From: Burkholderia savannae
GTDB lineage: Bacteria; Pseudomonadota; Gammaproteobacteria; Burkholderiales; Burkholderiaceae
Direction: 5' to 3'
NCBI RefSeq assembly: GCF_001524445.2
Contig: NZ_CP013418.1
Location: 558,001-622,000 of the forward strand
DNA: 64,000 nt
The first letter of the stretch is position 1; each line of letters starts with the position of its first letter. Position numbers and translations under genes: made by a program. The notes beneath the pieces are model-generated. The model had not been told where the DNA came from. It saw only the letters and a list, made by a program, of their open reading frames with translations, and made no database searches. Below are positions 9,212 through 19,248 of this stretch, one piece after another.

Positions 9212-9235
9212 GGACCGTCCGTCGGCGGACGGTCC
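9212..9235. repeat. Perfect 10-bp inverted repeat in the cobA leader
   Basis: GGACCGTCCG (9212-9221) and CGGACGGTCC (9226-9235) are separated by 4 nt. It lies between the predicted cobA transcription start and the leader terminator, where ANTAR target hairpins are normally found. Whether NasT binds it is inference. Confidence 0.6.
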
Positions 9236-9290
9236 GAAAGAAGTCTCGCGATGCGGCACCGGCTCCGTTGCCGATGACGCTTCATGGTGA

Positions 9291-9305
9291 GCAATATTCG
9301 GGCCA
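9291..9305 (-). promoter_or_regulatory. Sigma-54 promoter for cobA-nasT-nasS
   Basis: On the minus strand the sequence is TGGCCCG-AATA-TTGC, one mismatch from the TGGCACG-N4-TTGC consensus with exact GG/GC spacing. It predicts a leader of about 190 nt containing the 9212 repeat and the 9142 terminator. Confidence 0.65.
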
Positions 9306-9578
9306 GCATCGGCGGCGCGCGCTTGGCGAAGCGGGGCGACGGCGCGCTTGCGCGCGTCGTCTCGCGCCGACGCGTCGCGTGCGGGGCGGCGTCGGGCGGG
9401 TTGCCGTCGCGCCCGCCCGACGCCGCCCCGGCTGGGACGCAGCGCGCGACGCGAGCATCCGCGCAAAGCGCCGCACGCCGCTCATCGCTCATAGATCATC
9501 GCTCGCCGCGTCCGGACGCACGGCGTCGCGATCGACGCGCGAGGACGCCCGCCGCACCCGGCTGCGCACCGGCATGTC

Positions 9579-9614
9579 GCACGCCGACAGTGCTGCATCG
9601 CACCAGATCTGTGC
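9579..9614. promoter_or_regulatory. Two tandem NtrC-type binding sites
   Basis: GCAC-N7-GTGC occurs twice, at 9579-9593 and 9600-9614, with centres 21 bp apart (two helical turns). This is the half-site spacing and tandem arrangement of NtrC enhancers. The pair lies about 100 bp upstream of the narK sigma-54 promoter and about 280 bp upstream of the cobA one, so one enhancer could serve both. Confidence 0.65.
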
Positions 9615-9702
9615 TTCGCTGCATCACCGCGCATCGTCGGCGCGCGCCGCGAAACCCGGGCGTTTCGGCGCAATCCCGCGTCGCGTCTCGCTTCGCGTCG
9701 GC

Positions 9703-9717
9703 TGGCACGGCACTTGC
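9703..9717 (+). promoter_or_regulatory. Sigma-54 promoter for narK-nirBD-nasA
   Basis: TGGCACG-GCAC-TTGC is an exact match to the TGGCACG-N4-TTGC consensus. The predicted start near 9729 gives a leader of about 140 nt that carries the 9798 terminator hairpin. Confidence 0.8.
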
Positions 9718-9797
9718 CTAGCGATCGACGGGCGATTCAACGACGATTCGCCTCGCAGCATCGAATATCGATCCGCCCGGCGACGGGCTTTCTGGGC

Positions 9798-9855
9798 AAC
9801 GGCGTCCTACGCATCCGGTCACTCGAGACCGGGTTCGCAGGACGCCGTTTTCGTT
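9798..9855 (+). terminator. Leader terminator upstream of narK (probable NasT antitermination target)
   Basis: AACGGCGTCC (9798-9807) pairs perfectly with GGACGCCGTT (9840-9849). CCGGTC/GACCGG closes the inner stem around an ACTCGA loop, and a T-rich tract (ttttcgttt) follows. The outer stem is almost identical to that of the cobA leader, pointing to common control. Confidence 0.8.
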
Positions 9856-9870
9856 TGGTGAGACAACAAG

Positions 9871-11196
9871 ATGTCCGACAAAGCCACCCGCATCGACCTG
9901 CTCGACTGGCGCACCGCGCCGATGCGCGCGTTCCATCTGACGTGGATCGCGTTCTTCGTGTGTTTCTTCGCATGGTTCGCGTGCGCGCCGCTGATGCCGC
10001 TCATCGCCCGCGAATTCAGGCTGAGCGCCGATCAGGTCGCGAACGTCAGCATCGCGGCCGTCGCGGCGACGATCGCGGTGCGGCTCGTCGTCGGCCCGCT
10101 CTGCGACCGTTTCGGCCCGCGCCGCGTCTATGCGGGCCTGCTCGCGCTCGGCGCGATTCCGGTGTTCGCGGTGGCGTTCTCGCACGATTACCTGACGTTC
10201 CTGCTGTGCCGCTTGGGCATCGGCGCGATCGGCGCGAGCTTCGTGATCACGCAATACCACACGTCGGTGATGTTCGCGCCGAACGTCGTCGGCACCGCGA
10301 ACGCGACGGCGGCCGGCTGGGGCAACGCGGGCGCGGGCGCGGCTCAGGCGGCGATGCCGCTGCTCGTGGCCGCCGCGCTGATGCTCGGCCTGCCCGACGC
10401 GTCCGCTTGGCGCGCGGCGCTCGCGGCGCCGGGCGTCGCGATGCTCGCGATGGCGTTCGTCTACTGGCGCTTCACGCAGGACTGCCCGCAGGGCGACTTC
10501 GCCGCGCTGCGCGCGCGCGGCGCGACGATCGACAGCGGCAAGAAGGGCGGCTTCGCGAGCTTCGCCGCCGCGTGCGCGAACTACCGCGTGTGGATGCTGT
10601 TCGTCACCTACGGCGCGTGCTTCGGCGTCGAAGTGTTCATGCACAACATCGCCGCGCTCTACTACGTCAATCACTTCCAGCTGTCGCTGAAGGACGCGGG
10701 CCTCGCCGCCGGCATCTTCGGCCTCCTCGCGCTCTTCGCGCGCGCGACGGGCGGCTGGCTGTCGGATCGCGTCGCCGCGCGCCGCGGGCTCGACGTGCGC
10801 GCGACGCTGCTGTTCACGCTGATCGTCGGCGAGGGGCTCGGGCTGCTGTGGTTCGCGCATGCGGGCAGCGTGGCGGCGGCCGTCGTCGCGATGGTCGCGT
10901 TCGGTCTCTTCACGCACATGGCCTGCGGCGCGACGTACGCGCTCGTGCCGTTCATCGATCGCCGCGCGCTCGGCGGCGTCGCGGGGATCGTCGGCGCGGG
11001 CGGCAACGTCGGCGCGGTCGCGGCAGGATTCCTGATGAAAGGCGTTGGCGATATCCAACAAACGCTCACGCTGCTAGGCCTATTCGTCACCGTTTCCGCG
11101 TTTTGCGCGCTCGCGGTACGGTTCAGCGCCGAGCACAAGGCTCGCGAGGCGGCGCTGCGCGAGCGCGCGCTTGCCGCGAACGGCTTCACGCATTAA
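9871..11196 (+). CDS. narK: NarK/NasA-family nitrate/nitrite transporter
   Basis: The product is 441 residues with about 12 transmembrane helices, of the nitrate/nitrite porter branch of the major facilitator superfamily. Marks are the first helix (FHLTWIAFFVCFFAWFACAP), VGPLCDRFGPRRVYAG after helix 2, and the nitrate signature around TAAGWGNAGAGAAQAAMP, repeated as GVAGIVGAGGNVGAVAAGF in the second half. It is the first gene of the plus-strand nitrate operon behind a sigma-54 promoter and leader terminator, and 23 bp upstream of nirB. The role is nitrate (or nitrite) uptake for assimilation. The name follows family usage; an assimilatory nasA-type name is equally valid. Confidence 0.9.
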   Translation: MSDKATRIDLLDWRTAPMRAFHLTWIAFFVCFFAWFACAPLMPLIAREFRLSADQVANVSIAAVAATIAVRLVVGPLCDRFGPRRVYAGLLALGAIPVFAVAFSHDYLTFLLCRLGIGAIGASFVITQYHTSVMFAPNVVGTANATAAGWGNAGAGAAQAAMPLLVAAALMLGLPDASAWRAALAAPGVAMLAMAFVYWRFTQDCPQGDFAALRARGATIDSGKKGGFASFAAACANYRVWMLFVTYGACFGVEVFMHNIAALYYVNHFQLSLKDAGLAAGIFGLLALFARATGGWLSDRVAARRGLDVRATLLFTLIVGEGLGLLWFAHAGSVAAAVVAMVAFGLFTHMACGATYALVPFIDRRALGGVAGIVGAGGNVGAVAAGFLMKGVGDIQQTLTLLGLFVTVSAFCALAVRFSAEHKAREAALRERALAANGFTH

Positions 11197-11219
11197 CAGG
11201 GAAACAGAGGGCATCCACC

Positions 11220-13835
11220 ATGAAAATCGTCGTCATCGGTCACGGGATGGTCGGCCACAAGCTGCTCGAATGCATCGCGGCCGGCGCGCGGGATGCGTGC
11301 TGCGCGCCGCAGGTCGCGGTGATCTGCGAAGAGCCGCGCCCCGCGTACGACCGCGTTCACCTGTCCGAATTCTTCGCCGGCAAGTCGGCCGACGACCTGT
11401 CGCTCGTCGAGCCGGGCTTCTTCAAGCGTCATCCGAACTTTCGCGTGCTGCTGAACACGAAGGCGGTCGCGATCGACCGCCGCGCGCGCACGGTCGCGCT
11501 GTCGACGGGCGAGACGCTCGCGTACGACAAGCTCGTGCTCGCGACGGGCTCGACGCCGTTCGTGCCGCCCGTGCCGGGCCGCGAGCGCGCCGATTGCTTC
11601 GTCTACCGAACGATCGAGGATCTCGAGGCGATGCAGGCGTGCGGCGCACGCGCGAAGTCGGGCGTCGTCGTCGGCGGCGGGCTGCTCGGCCTCGAATGCG
11701 CGAAGGCGCTGCGCGACATGGGGCTCGCGACGCACGTCGTCGAATTCGCGCCGCGCCTGATGGCGGTGCAAGTGGACGAAGGCGGCGGCCGGATGCTGCG
11801 CGGCAGGATCGAGGCGCTCGGCGTGCAGGTGCACACGGGCAAGAACACGCTTGCGATCGTCGACGGCGAGGCGGGCGCGCACCGGATGGAATTCGCCGAC
11901 GGCACGCATCTCGATGCCGACATGATCGTGTTCTCCGCGGGCATCCGGCCGCGCGACGAGATCGCGCGCGCGTGCGGGCTCGAGATCGGCCCGCGCGGCG
12001 GCGTCGCGATCGACAGCGGCTGCCGCACGAGCGATCAGGATATCTACGCGATCGGCGAATGCGCGGCGTGGAACGGCCAGACCTTCGGCCTCGTCGCGCC
12101 CGGCTACGACATGGCGCGCGTCGTCGCGCGGCAGCTCGCGGGCGGCGACGGCGCGTTCACCGGCGCGGACCTGAGCACGAAGCTCAAGCTGATGGGCGTC
12201 GATGTCGCGAGCATCGGCGACGCGCACGGCAAGACGCCCGGCAGCCGCACGTACCAGTTCGCCGACGAACGCAAGGCGATCTACAAGAAGCTCGTCGTGT
12301 CCGAATGCGGGAAGGAACTGCTCGGCGCGGTGATGGTGGGCGACGCGGCCGAGTACGGCACGCTGCTGCAGATGATGCTGAACCGGATCGAGCTGTCCGA
12401 TTCGCCCGAATTCCTGATCCTGCCGTCGTCGGACGGCGCGGCGAAGCCGGCGCTCGGCGTCGACGCGCTGCCCGACGCCGCGCAGATCTGCTCGTGCAAC
12501 AACGTGACGAAGGCGCAGCTCTGCGAGGCGCTCGCGCAGGGAGCGACGAGCATCGGCGCGCTGAAGAGCTGCACGGGCGCGGGCACGTCGTGCGGCGGCT
12601 GCGTGCCGCTCGTCACGCAGGTGATGAAGGCCGAGATGAAGAAGCAGGGCCTCGACGTGAACAACCACCTGTGCGAGCACTTCCCGCATTCGCGGCAGGA
12701 GCTCTATCACCTCGTGCGCGTCGAGCGGATCAAGACGTTCGGCGCGCTCTTGGAGAAGCACGGCCGCGGCCTCGGCTGCGACGTCTGCAAGCCGGCCGTC
12801 GCCGGCATCCTCGCGTCGTGCTGGAACGAATTCGTGCTCAAGAAGGAGCATGCGGGGCTGCAGGATACGAACGACTACTATCTCGCGAACATCCAGCGCG
12901 ACGGCACGTATTCGGTCGTGCCGCGGATGCCGGGCGGCGAGGTCACGCCGGAAGGGCTGATCGCGGTCGGCCAGGTCGCGCGCAAGTACGGCCTCTACAC
13001 GAAGATCACGGGCGGCCAGCGCGTCGACCTGTTCGGCGCGCGCGTCGAGCAGTTGCCGCTCATCTGGGAGGAGCTGATCGCGGCCGGCTTCGAATCGGGC
13101 CACGCGTACGGCAAGTCGGTGCGCACCGTGAAATCGTGCGTCGGCTCGACGTGGTGCCGCTACGGCGTCGGCGATTCGGTCGGCCTCGCGATCGATCTGG
13201 AAAACCGCTACAAGGGCCTGCGCGCGCCGCACAAGCTGAAGTTCGGCGTGTCCGGCTGCACGCGCGAATGCGCGGAGGCGCAGGGCAAGGACATCGGCGT
13301 GATCGCGACCGAGAAGGGCTGGAACCTGTACGTGTGCGGCAACGGCGGGATGAAGCCGCGCCACGCGGAGCTGCTCGCGGCCGATCTCGACCGCGAGCAG
13401 CTCGTGCGCTACGTCGACCGCTTCCTGATGTTCTACATCCGCACCGCCGACCGGCTGCAGCGCACGAGCGTGTGGCGCGACAACCTCGAAGGCGGGCTCG
13501 ACTACCTGATCGACGTCGTCGTCCACGACAAGCTCGGGCTCGCGGCGGAGCTCGAGGCGCAGATGCAGCATATCGTCGATACGTACGAATGCGAATGGAA
13601 GAAGGCCGTCGCCGATCCGGCCACGCGCCGGCGCTTTCGTCACTTCGTCAACAGCGACGCGCCCGATTCGACGATCGCGTTCGTCGAGGCGCGCGGCCAG
13701 ATTCGCCCGGCGACGCCGGACGAGCGCGAGGCGCTCGGCGCTGCCGGCCCGGCCGCTTCGGTCAGCCCGGCCGCTTCGGCCGACGCGCGCCGCGCGCCCG
13801 AGGCGCAAGCGCAAACCGAAGCCGAAACCGCTTGA
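11220..13835 (+). CDS. nirB: Assimilatory nitrite reductase, large subunit
   Basis: The product is 871 residues and reduces nitrite to ammonium with NAD(P)H in the cytosol. Domains in order are FAD/NAD(P)-dependent oxidoreductase (MKIVVIGHGMVGHKLLEC; VVVGGGLLGLECAKALRDMG), a BFD-like [2Fe-2S] domain (ICSCNNVTKAQLCEAL and SCTGAGTSCGGCVP, about residues 420-465), a ferredoxin-like half domain, and the siroheme/[4Fe-4S] domain. The cluster ligands are in KSCVGSTWC (Cys640, Cys646) and SGCTRECAEAQ (Cys680, Cys684). The C-terminus carries a dispensable-looking Ala/Glu-rich tail of about 30 residues. It sits between narK and nirD in one operon. Confidence 0.95.
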   Translation: MKIVVIGHGMVGHKLLECIAAGARDACCAPQVAVICEEPRPAYDRVHLSEFFAGKSADDLSLVEPGFFKRHPNFRVLLNTKAVAIDRRARTVALSTGETLAYDKLVLATGSTPFVPPVPGRERADCFVYRTIEDLEAMQACGARAKSGVVVGGGLLGLECAKALRDMGLATHVVEFAPRLMAVQVDEGGGRMLRGRIEALGVQVHTGKNTLAIVDGEAGAHRMEFADGTHLDADMIVFSAGIRPRDEIARACGLEIGPRGGVAIDSGCRTSDQDIYAIGECAAWNGQTFGLVAPGYDMARVVARQLAGGDGAFTGADLSTKLKLMGVDVASIGDAHGKTPGSRTYQFADERKAIYKKLVVSECGKELLGAVMVGDAAEYGTLLQMMLNRIELSDSPEFLILPSSDGAAKPALGVDALPDAAQICSCNNVTKAQLCEALAQGATSIGALKSCTGAGTSCGGCVPLVTQVMKAEMKKQGLDVNNHLCEHFPHSRQELYHLVRVERIKTFGALLEKHGRGLGCDVCKPAVAGILASCWNEFVLKKEHAGLQDTNDYYLANIQRDGTYSVVPRMPGGEVTPEGLIAVGQVARKYGLYTKITGGQRVDLFGARVEQLPLIWEELIAAGFESGHAYGKSVRTVKSCVGSTWCRYGVGDSVGLAIDLENRYKGLRAPHKLKFGVSGCTRECAEAQGKDIGVIATEKGWNLYVCGNGGMKPRHAELLAADLDREQLVRYVDRFLMFYIRTADRLQRTSVWRDNLEGGLDYLIDVVVHDKLGLAAELEAQMQHIVDTYECEWKKAVADPATRRRFRHFVNSDAPDSTIAFVEARGQIRPATPDEREALGAAGPAASVSPAASADARRAPEAQAQTEAETA

Positions 13836-13872
13836 ACGTTCCGTCATCGTCAGCCACTGAAAGGAGATCGCC

Positions 13873-14226
13873 ATGACCCGCCATCGAGACGCTTGCGCGT
13901 GGACGCCCGTCTGCGCGCTCGACGACATCCTGCCGAACACGGGCGTCTGCGCGCTCGTGAACGGCGAGCAGGTCGCCGTGTTCCACGTCGACGACGGCGG
14001 CGGCCACGGCCGCGCGTTCGCGATCGGCAACGTCGATCCGCATTCGCATGCCGCCGTGCTGTCGCGCGGGCTGATCGGCAGCCTCGGCGAGCGGATCGTC
14101 GTCGCGTCGCCGCTCTACAAGCATCACTTCGACCTGCGCACGGGCGAGTGCGTCGAGGCGCCGGACCAATCGGTGAGCGCGTATGCGTCGCGCATCGAGG
14201 ACGGCTACGTGTGGGTCGCGGCCTGA
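13873..14226 (+). CDS. nirD: Nitrite reductase, small subunit (Rieske-like)
   Basis: The product is 117 residues with the Rieske fold of NirD. Like other NirD proteins it lacks the Cys/His cluster ligands of true Rieske proteins, so it probably has a structural or electron-transfer support role for NirB. Family landmarks are WTPVCALDDILPNTGVCALV, AIGNVDPHS, SRGLIGSLGERIVVASPLYK and a GECVEAPDQSVSAYASR C-terminal region. AAGGAGA (13861-13867) sets the ATG start. It lies 37 bp after nirB. Confidence 0.93.
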   Translation: MTRHRDACAWTPVCALDDILPNTGVCALVNGEQVAVFHVDDGGGHGRAFAIGNVDPHSHAAVLSRGLIGSLGERIVVASPLYKHHFDLRTGECVEAPDQSVSAYASRIEDGYVWVAA

Positions 14227-14267
14227 CGCGCCGCGCCGACCGATAGCGAACGGCGAGGCGAGCGAAC

Positions 14268-17200
14268 GTGGCGAGCGCGAGCGTGAAGACCGTGTGCCCG
14301 TACTGTGGCGTCGGCTGCGGCATGGTGCTGCACGTCGAGGGCGGCGAGGTCGTCAAGGTGTCCGGCGACACCGAGCATCCGACCAACTTCGGGCGTCTGT
14401 GCACGAAGGGCTCGTCCGCGCATGTCGCGCTGCGCAACGCGGGCCGGCTCGAGCGGGCGTTCGTGCGCGACGCGCGCGAGCGCGATCCCGCGCCCGTGCC
14501 GATCGCCGACGCGATCGCCGAGACCGCGCGCCGGCTGCGCGCCGTGCTCGACGCGCACGGCCCCGACGCGCTCGCGTTCTACGTGTCGGGCCAGATGTCG
14601 CTCGAAGCGCAGTATCTCGTGAACAAGCTCGCGAAGGGCTACGTGCGCACGCCGCACATCGAATCGAATTCGCGCCTTTGCATGGCGAGCGCGGGTAGCG
14701 GCTACAAGCTGTCGCTCGGCGCGGACGGCCCGCCCGGCTCGTATCAGGATTTCGACCGCGCGGACCTGTTCTTCGTGATCGGCTCGAACATGGCCGACTG
14801 CCATCCGATTCTGTTCCTGCGGATGATGGACCGCGTGAAGGCGGGCGCGAAGCTCGTCGTCGTCGATCCGCGCCGCACCGCGACCGCGGACAAGGCGGAC
14901 CTGTTCCTGAAGATCCGGCCCGGCACCGATCTCGCGCTGCTGAACGGGCTGCTGCATCTGCTGCACGCGAACGGCAGGACCGACGCGGAGTTCATCGCCG
15001 CGCACACCGAGGGCTGGGACGCGATGCCGGATTTCCTCGGCGATTACGCGCCCGAGAAGGTCGCCGAAATCACCGGCCTCGCCGAAGCGGACATCCGGCT
15101 CGCCGCGCAATGGATCGGCGACGCGCGCGAATGGACGAGCTGCTGGACGATGGGGCTCAACCAGAGCACGCACGGCACCTGGAACACGAACGCGATCTGC
15201 AACCTGCATCTCGCGACGGGCAGGATTTGCCGGCCGGGCAGCGGGCCGTTCTCGCTGACCGGGCAGCCGAACGCGATGGGCGGCCGCGAGATGGGCTACA
15301 TGGGACCGGGGCTGCCGGGCCAGCGCACCGCGCTCGACGACGACGACCGCCGCTTCGTCGAGGACGTCTGGCGCCTGCCCGCGGGCACGATCCGCAAGGA
15401 CGCGGGCGGCGGCACCGTCGACCTGTTCGCGAAAATGGCCGCGGGCGACGTGAAGGCGTGCTGGATCATCTGCACGAACCCGGCCGCGACGGTCGCGAAC
15501 CGCAAGAACGTGATCGCCGGGCTGCGGGCGGCCGACGTCGTGATCGTGCAGGATGCGTTCCTCGACACCGAGACGAACCGCTACGCGGACATCCTGCTGC
15601 CGGGCGCGTTGTGGGCGGAGGCCGAAGGCGTGATGATCAACTCGGAGCGCAACCTCACGCTGATGCGGCAGGCGGTCGAGCCGCCCGGCGACGCATGGCC
15701 GGACTGGAGGATCGTCGCGGCGGTCGCGCGTGAGATGGGCTACGGCGACGCGTTCGACTACGGTTCGGCCGCCGAAGTATTCGACGAGATCCGGCGCTTC
15801 GCGAATCCGCGCACCGGCTACGACCTGCGCGGCGCGAGCCACGCGGCGCTGCGCGACACGCCGCTGCAATGGCCGTGTCCGCCGGACGACGGGCGCGACC
15901 GCCATCCGATCCGCTACCTGAACGACGGCGCGAGCGAGCCGCTTCGGACGCTGCCCGACGGCGGCGCGCCGCCGATCGCGTTTCCGACGCCGTCCGGCAA
16001 GGCGCGCTTCTTCGCGCGGCCGCACGTCGCGCCGGCCGAGACGCCGACGCGCGAATTCCCGATCGTGCTGAACACGGGCCGCTTGCAGCATCAGTGGCAC
16101 ACGATGACGAAGACGGGCAAGGTTGCGATGCTGAACAAGCTGAATCCGCGCCCGTTCGTCGAGATCCATCCGCACGACGCGGCCGCGCTGTCGATCGCCG
16201 CGAAGGACGCGGTCGAGATCCGTTCGGCGCGCGGCCGCGCGGTGTTGCCCGCTGTCGTCACCGACCGCGTGCAGCCGGGCGCGTGCTTCGCGCCGATGCA
16301 CTGGAACGACGTGTACGGCGACGACCTGTGCGTGAACGCGCTCACGAACGACGCGGTCGATCCGGTGTCGCTGCAGCCCGAACTCAAATTCTGCGCGGTC
16401 GCGCTTGCGCGCGCCGACGTGTCCGGCGAAACGGACGCCGCGGCGGGCGGCGCCGCGCGCGCGCCGCGCGCAGAAGCGCATGAAGCGCATGAATCGTATG
16501 AGGCGCACGCAGGCGGCGCGCCGCGCGCGTTCGGCGCGTGCGAAGCCGCGTGCGCCGCCGACGCCGCCCCCGAGGAACTGAACATGTCCGATATCGACAC
16601 CTTCGCCGCGCTGCTCGGCGTCCCGGTCACGGCGAGCGCGCCGCAGCTCACGGGCGCGGAACGCGTCTACGTCGCGGGCTTCGTCAGCGGGCTGCGCTGC
16701 GTCGAGGGCAGACGGGCGGGCGGCGTGCCGGTGCTGCCCGCGAACGCGCCGCTTGGCGCCGACACGCGGCTCTGGGTCGACGGGCTGCTCGCCGGGCTGT
16801 TCAGCCGCGCGCCGGGCGGGGCGCCGGCGCTGCTCGAGGCGCGGGCGGGCGCGACGTCGCCGCCGCCGCTGCCGGCGGCCGACGCGTCGCCCGCGCCGAG
16901 CGGCGTGCGGATCGTGCGCGCGCGGCCGAAGGTCGTGCTGCTGTGGGCGTCGCAGACGGGCAACGTCGAATCGCTGACCGAGCGCTACGCGACGCAGCTG
17001 ATGGATTCGGGCTTCGAGATCCGCGTCGCGTGCATGGCCGATTATCCGGCCGCGTCGCTCGCGAAGGCGCAGTACGCGCTGCTGATGACGAGCACGTTCG
17101 GCGACGGCGACGCGCCGGACAACGGCCAGGAATTCTGGGCGGCGCTGAACGCAGCGCACGCGCCGCGCGTGGACGGGCTGCGCTACGCGGTGCTCGCGTT

Positions 17201-18539
17201 CGGCGACCGCAACTACGACCAGTTCTGCGGCCACGGCCGCCGGCTCGACGCGAGGCTCGCGGCGCTCGGCGCGACGCGCGTCGTCGAGCGCGTCGATTGC
17301 GACGCCGAATTCCAGCCGGCCGCCGACGCGTGGCTCGAACGCGCGATCGCGCGGATCAAGGAAGAGGACGCGGCGCTGCACGCGGTGCCGGCGGACGGGA
17401 TGATCCCGTCGGGCGCAATCCCGACGAAGACGCGCCCGGCCGCGTCGCGGCTCGTCGCGAACCTGCGGCTCAACGAGCCGGGCGCGGCGAAGGATACGCG
17501 CTACGTGTCGCTGTCGACGGACGGCGCGGCGATCGAATACGAAACGGGCGACGCGCTCGGCGTGTGGCCGACGAACTGCCCGGCGCTCGTCGACGAGCTG
17601 CTGACGTTGACGCGCCTGAAGGCGGACGCGCCGGTGACGCTCGCGGGCGTGGGCGAGCTGCGGCTCGCCGATGCGCTCGCGAGGCATCTCGACATCACGC
17701 GGCCGCATCCCGACGCGCTCGCGCTCGTCGCGTCGCGCAGCCGCTCGGGAGACGCGCTCGCGCGCCTGCTCGGCGACGATCGCAAGGCGGATCTGAAAAA
17801 CTGGCTGTGGGGGCAGCAGATCGCCGACGTGCTGCACGAGTTTCCGCTCGAGCTGTCGGCCGCCGAGCTCGTCGGGATGCTCAAGCGCCTGCAGCCGCGG
17901 CTGTATTCGATCGCGTCGAGCCCGAACGCGCATCGCGGCGAGATCCATCTGACCGTGTCGGCCGTGCGCTACAGCAACGGGCGGCGGCAGCGCAAGGGCG
18001 TCGCGTCGACGTTCCTCGCGGATCGCGCGGCCGACGCGGGCGTGCCGGTGTTCGTGCAGAAGTCCGCGCATTTCCGGCCGCCGGCGAGCGGCGACACGCC
18101 GATCGTGATGGTCGGGCCGGGCACGGGCATCGCGCCGTTTCGCGGCTTCCTGCACGAGCGGCGCGCGCGCGGCGCGAACGGGCGCAACTGGCTCTTCTTC
18201 GGCGAACAGCACGCGGACACCGATTTCTACTATCGCGACGAGCTCGCCCGGATGCGCACGGACGGTTTGCTGACGCGGCTCGATCTCGCGTTCTCGCGCG
18301 ATCAGAAGGAGAAGATCTACGTGCAGGACCGGATGATCGAGCAGGGCGCGGCGCTGTGGGCGTGGCTCGAGGAGGGCGCGCATTTCTACGTGTGCGGCGA
18401 CGCGTCGCGCATGGCGAAGGACGTCGACGCGGCGCTGAAGGCGATCGTCGCGCGGCATGGGGGGATGACCGACGAGCAGGCGGCGGACTACGTCGCGCGG
18501 CTCGCGAAGGACAAGCGTTATGCGCGAGACGTTTATTGA
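14268..18539 (+). CDS. nasA: Assimilatory nitrate reductase fused to a CysJ-like flavoprotein reductase
   Basis: The product is 1423 residues. Residues 1 to about 740 are a molybdopterin nitrate reductase with an N-terminal [4Fe-4S] motif (Cys10, Cys13, Cys17, Cys45) and typical NasA/NarB segments ([49 protein letters not shown]). A low-complexity linker of about 50 residues follows. From about residue 886 comes an FMN flavodoxin domain ([36 protein letters not shown]), then FAD (RLYSIASSP) and NADPH-binding ([24 protein letters not shown]) domains ending in a CysJ-like [10 protein letters not shown]. The fusion should deliver NADPH electrons straight to nitrate. The GTG start is preceded by GGCGAGGCGAGCGAAC. 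It is last in narK-nirB-nirD-nasA. Confidence 0.92.
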   Translation: MASASVKTVCPYCGVGCGMVLHVEGGEVVKVSGDTEHPTNFGRLCTKGSSAHVALRNAGRLERAFVRDARERDPAPVPIADAIAETARRLRAVLDAHGPDALAFYVSGQMSLEAQYLVNKLAKGYVRTPHIESNSRLCMASAGSGYKLSLGADGPPGSYQDFDRADLFFVIGSNMADCHPILFLRMMDRVKAGAKLVVVDPRRTATADKADLFLKIRPGTDLALLNGLLHLLHANGRTDAEFIAAHTEGWDAMPDFLGDYAPEKVAEITGLAEADIRLAAQWIGDAREWTSCWTMGLNQSTHGTWNTNAICNLHLATGRICRPGSGPFSLTGQPNAMGGREMGYMGPGLPGQRTALDDDDRRFVEDVWRLPAGTIRKDAGGGTVDLFAKMAAGDVKACWIICTNPAATVANRKNVIAGLRAADVVIVQDAFLDTETNRYADILLPGALWAEAEGVMINSERNLTLMRQAVEPPGDAWPDWRIVAAVAREMGYGDAFDYGSAAEVFDEIRRFANPRTGYDLRGASHAALRDTPLQWPCPPDDGRDRHPIRYLNDGASEPLRTLPDGGAPPIAFPTPSGKARFFARPHVAPAETPTREFPIVLNTGRLQHQWHTMTKTGKVAMLNKLNPRPFVEIHPHDAAALSIAAKDAVEIRSARGRAVLPAVVTDRVQPGACFAPMHWNDVYGDDLCVNALTNDAVDPVSLQPELKFCAVALARADVSGETDAAAGGAARAPRAEAHEAHESYEAHAGGAPRAFGACEAACAADAAPEELNMSDIDTFAALLGVPVTASAPQLTGAERVYVAGFVSGLRCVEGRRAGGVPVLPANAPLGADTRLWVDGLLAGLFSRAPGGAPALLEARAGATSPPPLPAADASPAPSGVRIVRARPKVVLLWASQTGNVESLTERYATQLMDSGFEIRVACMADYPAASLAKAQYALLMTSTFGDGDAPDNGQEFWAALNAAHAPRVDGLRYAVLAFGDRNYDQFCGHGRRLDARLAALGATRVVERVDCDAEFQPAADAWLERAIARIKEEDAALHAVPADGMIPSGAIPTKTRPAASRLVANLRLNEPGAAKDTRYVSLSTDGAAIEYETGDALGVWPTNCPALVDELLTLTRLKADAPVTLAGVGELRLADALARHLDITRPHPDALALVASRSRSGDALARLLGDDRKADLKNWLWGQQIADVLHEFPLELSAAELVGMLKRLQPRLYSIASSPNAHRGEIHLTVSAVRYSNGRRQRKGVASTFLADRAADAGVPVFVQKSAHFRPPASGDTPIVMVGPGTGIAPFRGFLHERRARGANGRNWLFFGEQHADTDFYYRDELARMRTDGLLTRLDLAFSRDQKEKIYVQDRMIEQGAALWAWLEEGAHFYVCGDASRMAKDVDAALKAIVARHGGMTDEQAADYVARLAKDKRYARDVY

Positions 18540-19248
18540 AGTGGGCGCGCCGCTCGACGGCGGCGGCGCGGCGCCGAGGGACACCGCATACGTGGGGCCG
18601 AGGCAGATGTACGGGCGCGGGCGGCGGGTGCGCAGCCGCGCCGGACGGGCACTCGCGCGCATGCGCGCGCGGCTGCGCCGAGAGCCGCGCGCGTGCCTGC
18701 GCCACGCGGCGGATCGGGGGTCGAGCGTGCGCTGACGCGCGCTGCGCCGGGGGCGTTGGCGCGGGTGAGGTCGACGCCGTTGTGGGGGCGTTTGCGTTCG
18801 CGTTGCCATCAACGTCAGCGTCAACGTTAGCGTCAACCGAGCCGACCGCGTCAGCAGAGTCGGTCGCGTCGGCGGCAGTGGCGGCGATGACGGAGATGGC
18901 AGCGATAGCCGCGATGGCGCGCCACGTCGCGACACCGGGCGCACACCGCGCGCACGCCGCGCCGCCGCGCCGCCGCGCGTCGCGGCGAATTCGACAAGCG
19001 CGGCGCGTTTTCAAAACACGCGCGCTCCGATTTTCGTAACATCGAACCGCGCGTTCGCCGACGGGCACGATGCCCCGACGACACGAACGCGTACGCCGCG
19101 GCCGCCGCACGCGCCGGCCGCGCCATGAACCCGACGTCGCCGGCGGCTGCGCCGCAAGCGCCGCATCCCGCGTTCGCGCATACGGCGCCCGGCCGCGTCG
19201 TGACGACGAACGCCAGCCGGCCGGCCGCGCCATTCGATCGACAACCGC
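18540..19248. other. Intergenic region before the candidate effector gene
   Basis: No gene is supported. Imperfect repeats on caacgtcagcgt/caacgttagcgt and gcgtcggcggc occur at 18805-18895. Open frames on both strands are Arg/Ala-rich shadows. A somewhat less GC-rich stretch (about 19005-19040, ttttcaaaacacg) could be promoter DNA for the gene at 19249. Confidence 0.5.

Larger units (their letters stand above)
9088..9870. promoter_or_regulatory. Shared divergent control region of the nitrate assimilation genes
   Basis: This 783-bp region has no gene. Reading from cobA to narK it holds a terminator hairpin (minus strand, 9142-9203), a perfect 10-bp inverted repeat (9212-9235), a sigma-54 promoter facing cobA (9291-9305), two NtrC-like dyads (9579-9593 and 9600-9614), a sigma-54 promoter facing narK (9703-9717) and a second terminator hairpin (9798-9855). 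The layout fits nitrogen-limitation control of initiation by NtrC and nitrate control of leader read-through by NasT. Confidence 0.75.

Noticed and set aside
18805..18895. Repeats near 18.8 kb as an origin or iteron set
   Set aside because: Copies are short and degenerate, and there is no DnaA box cluster or replication gene nearby.
14205..18944. A 1579-codon open frame on the minus strand antisense to nasA
   Set aside because: Arg/Ala/His-rich composition with no domains; it is the complement-frame shadow of a high-GC gene. The nasA frame has full domain motifs.
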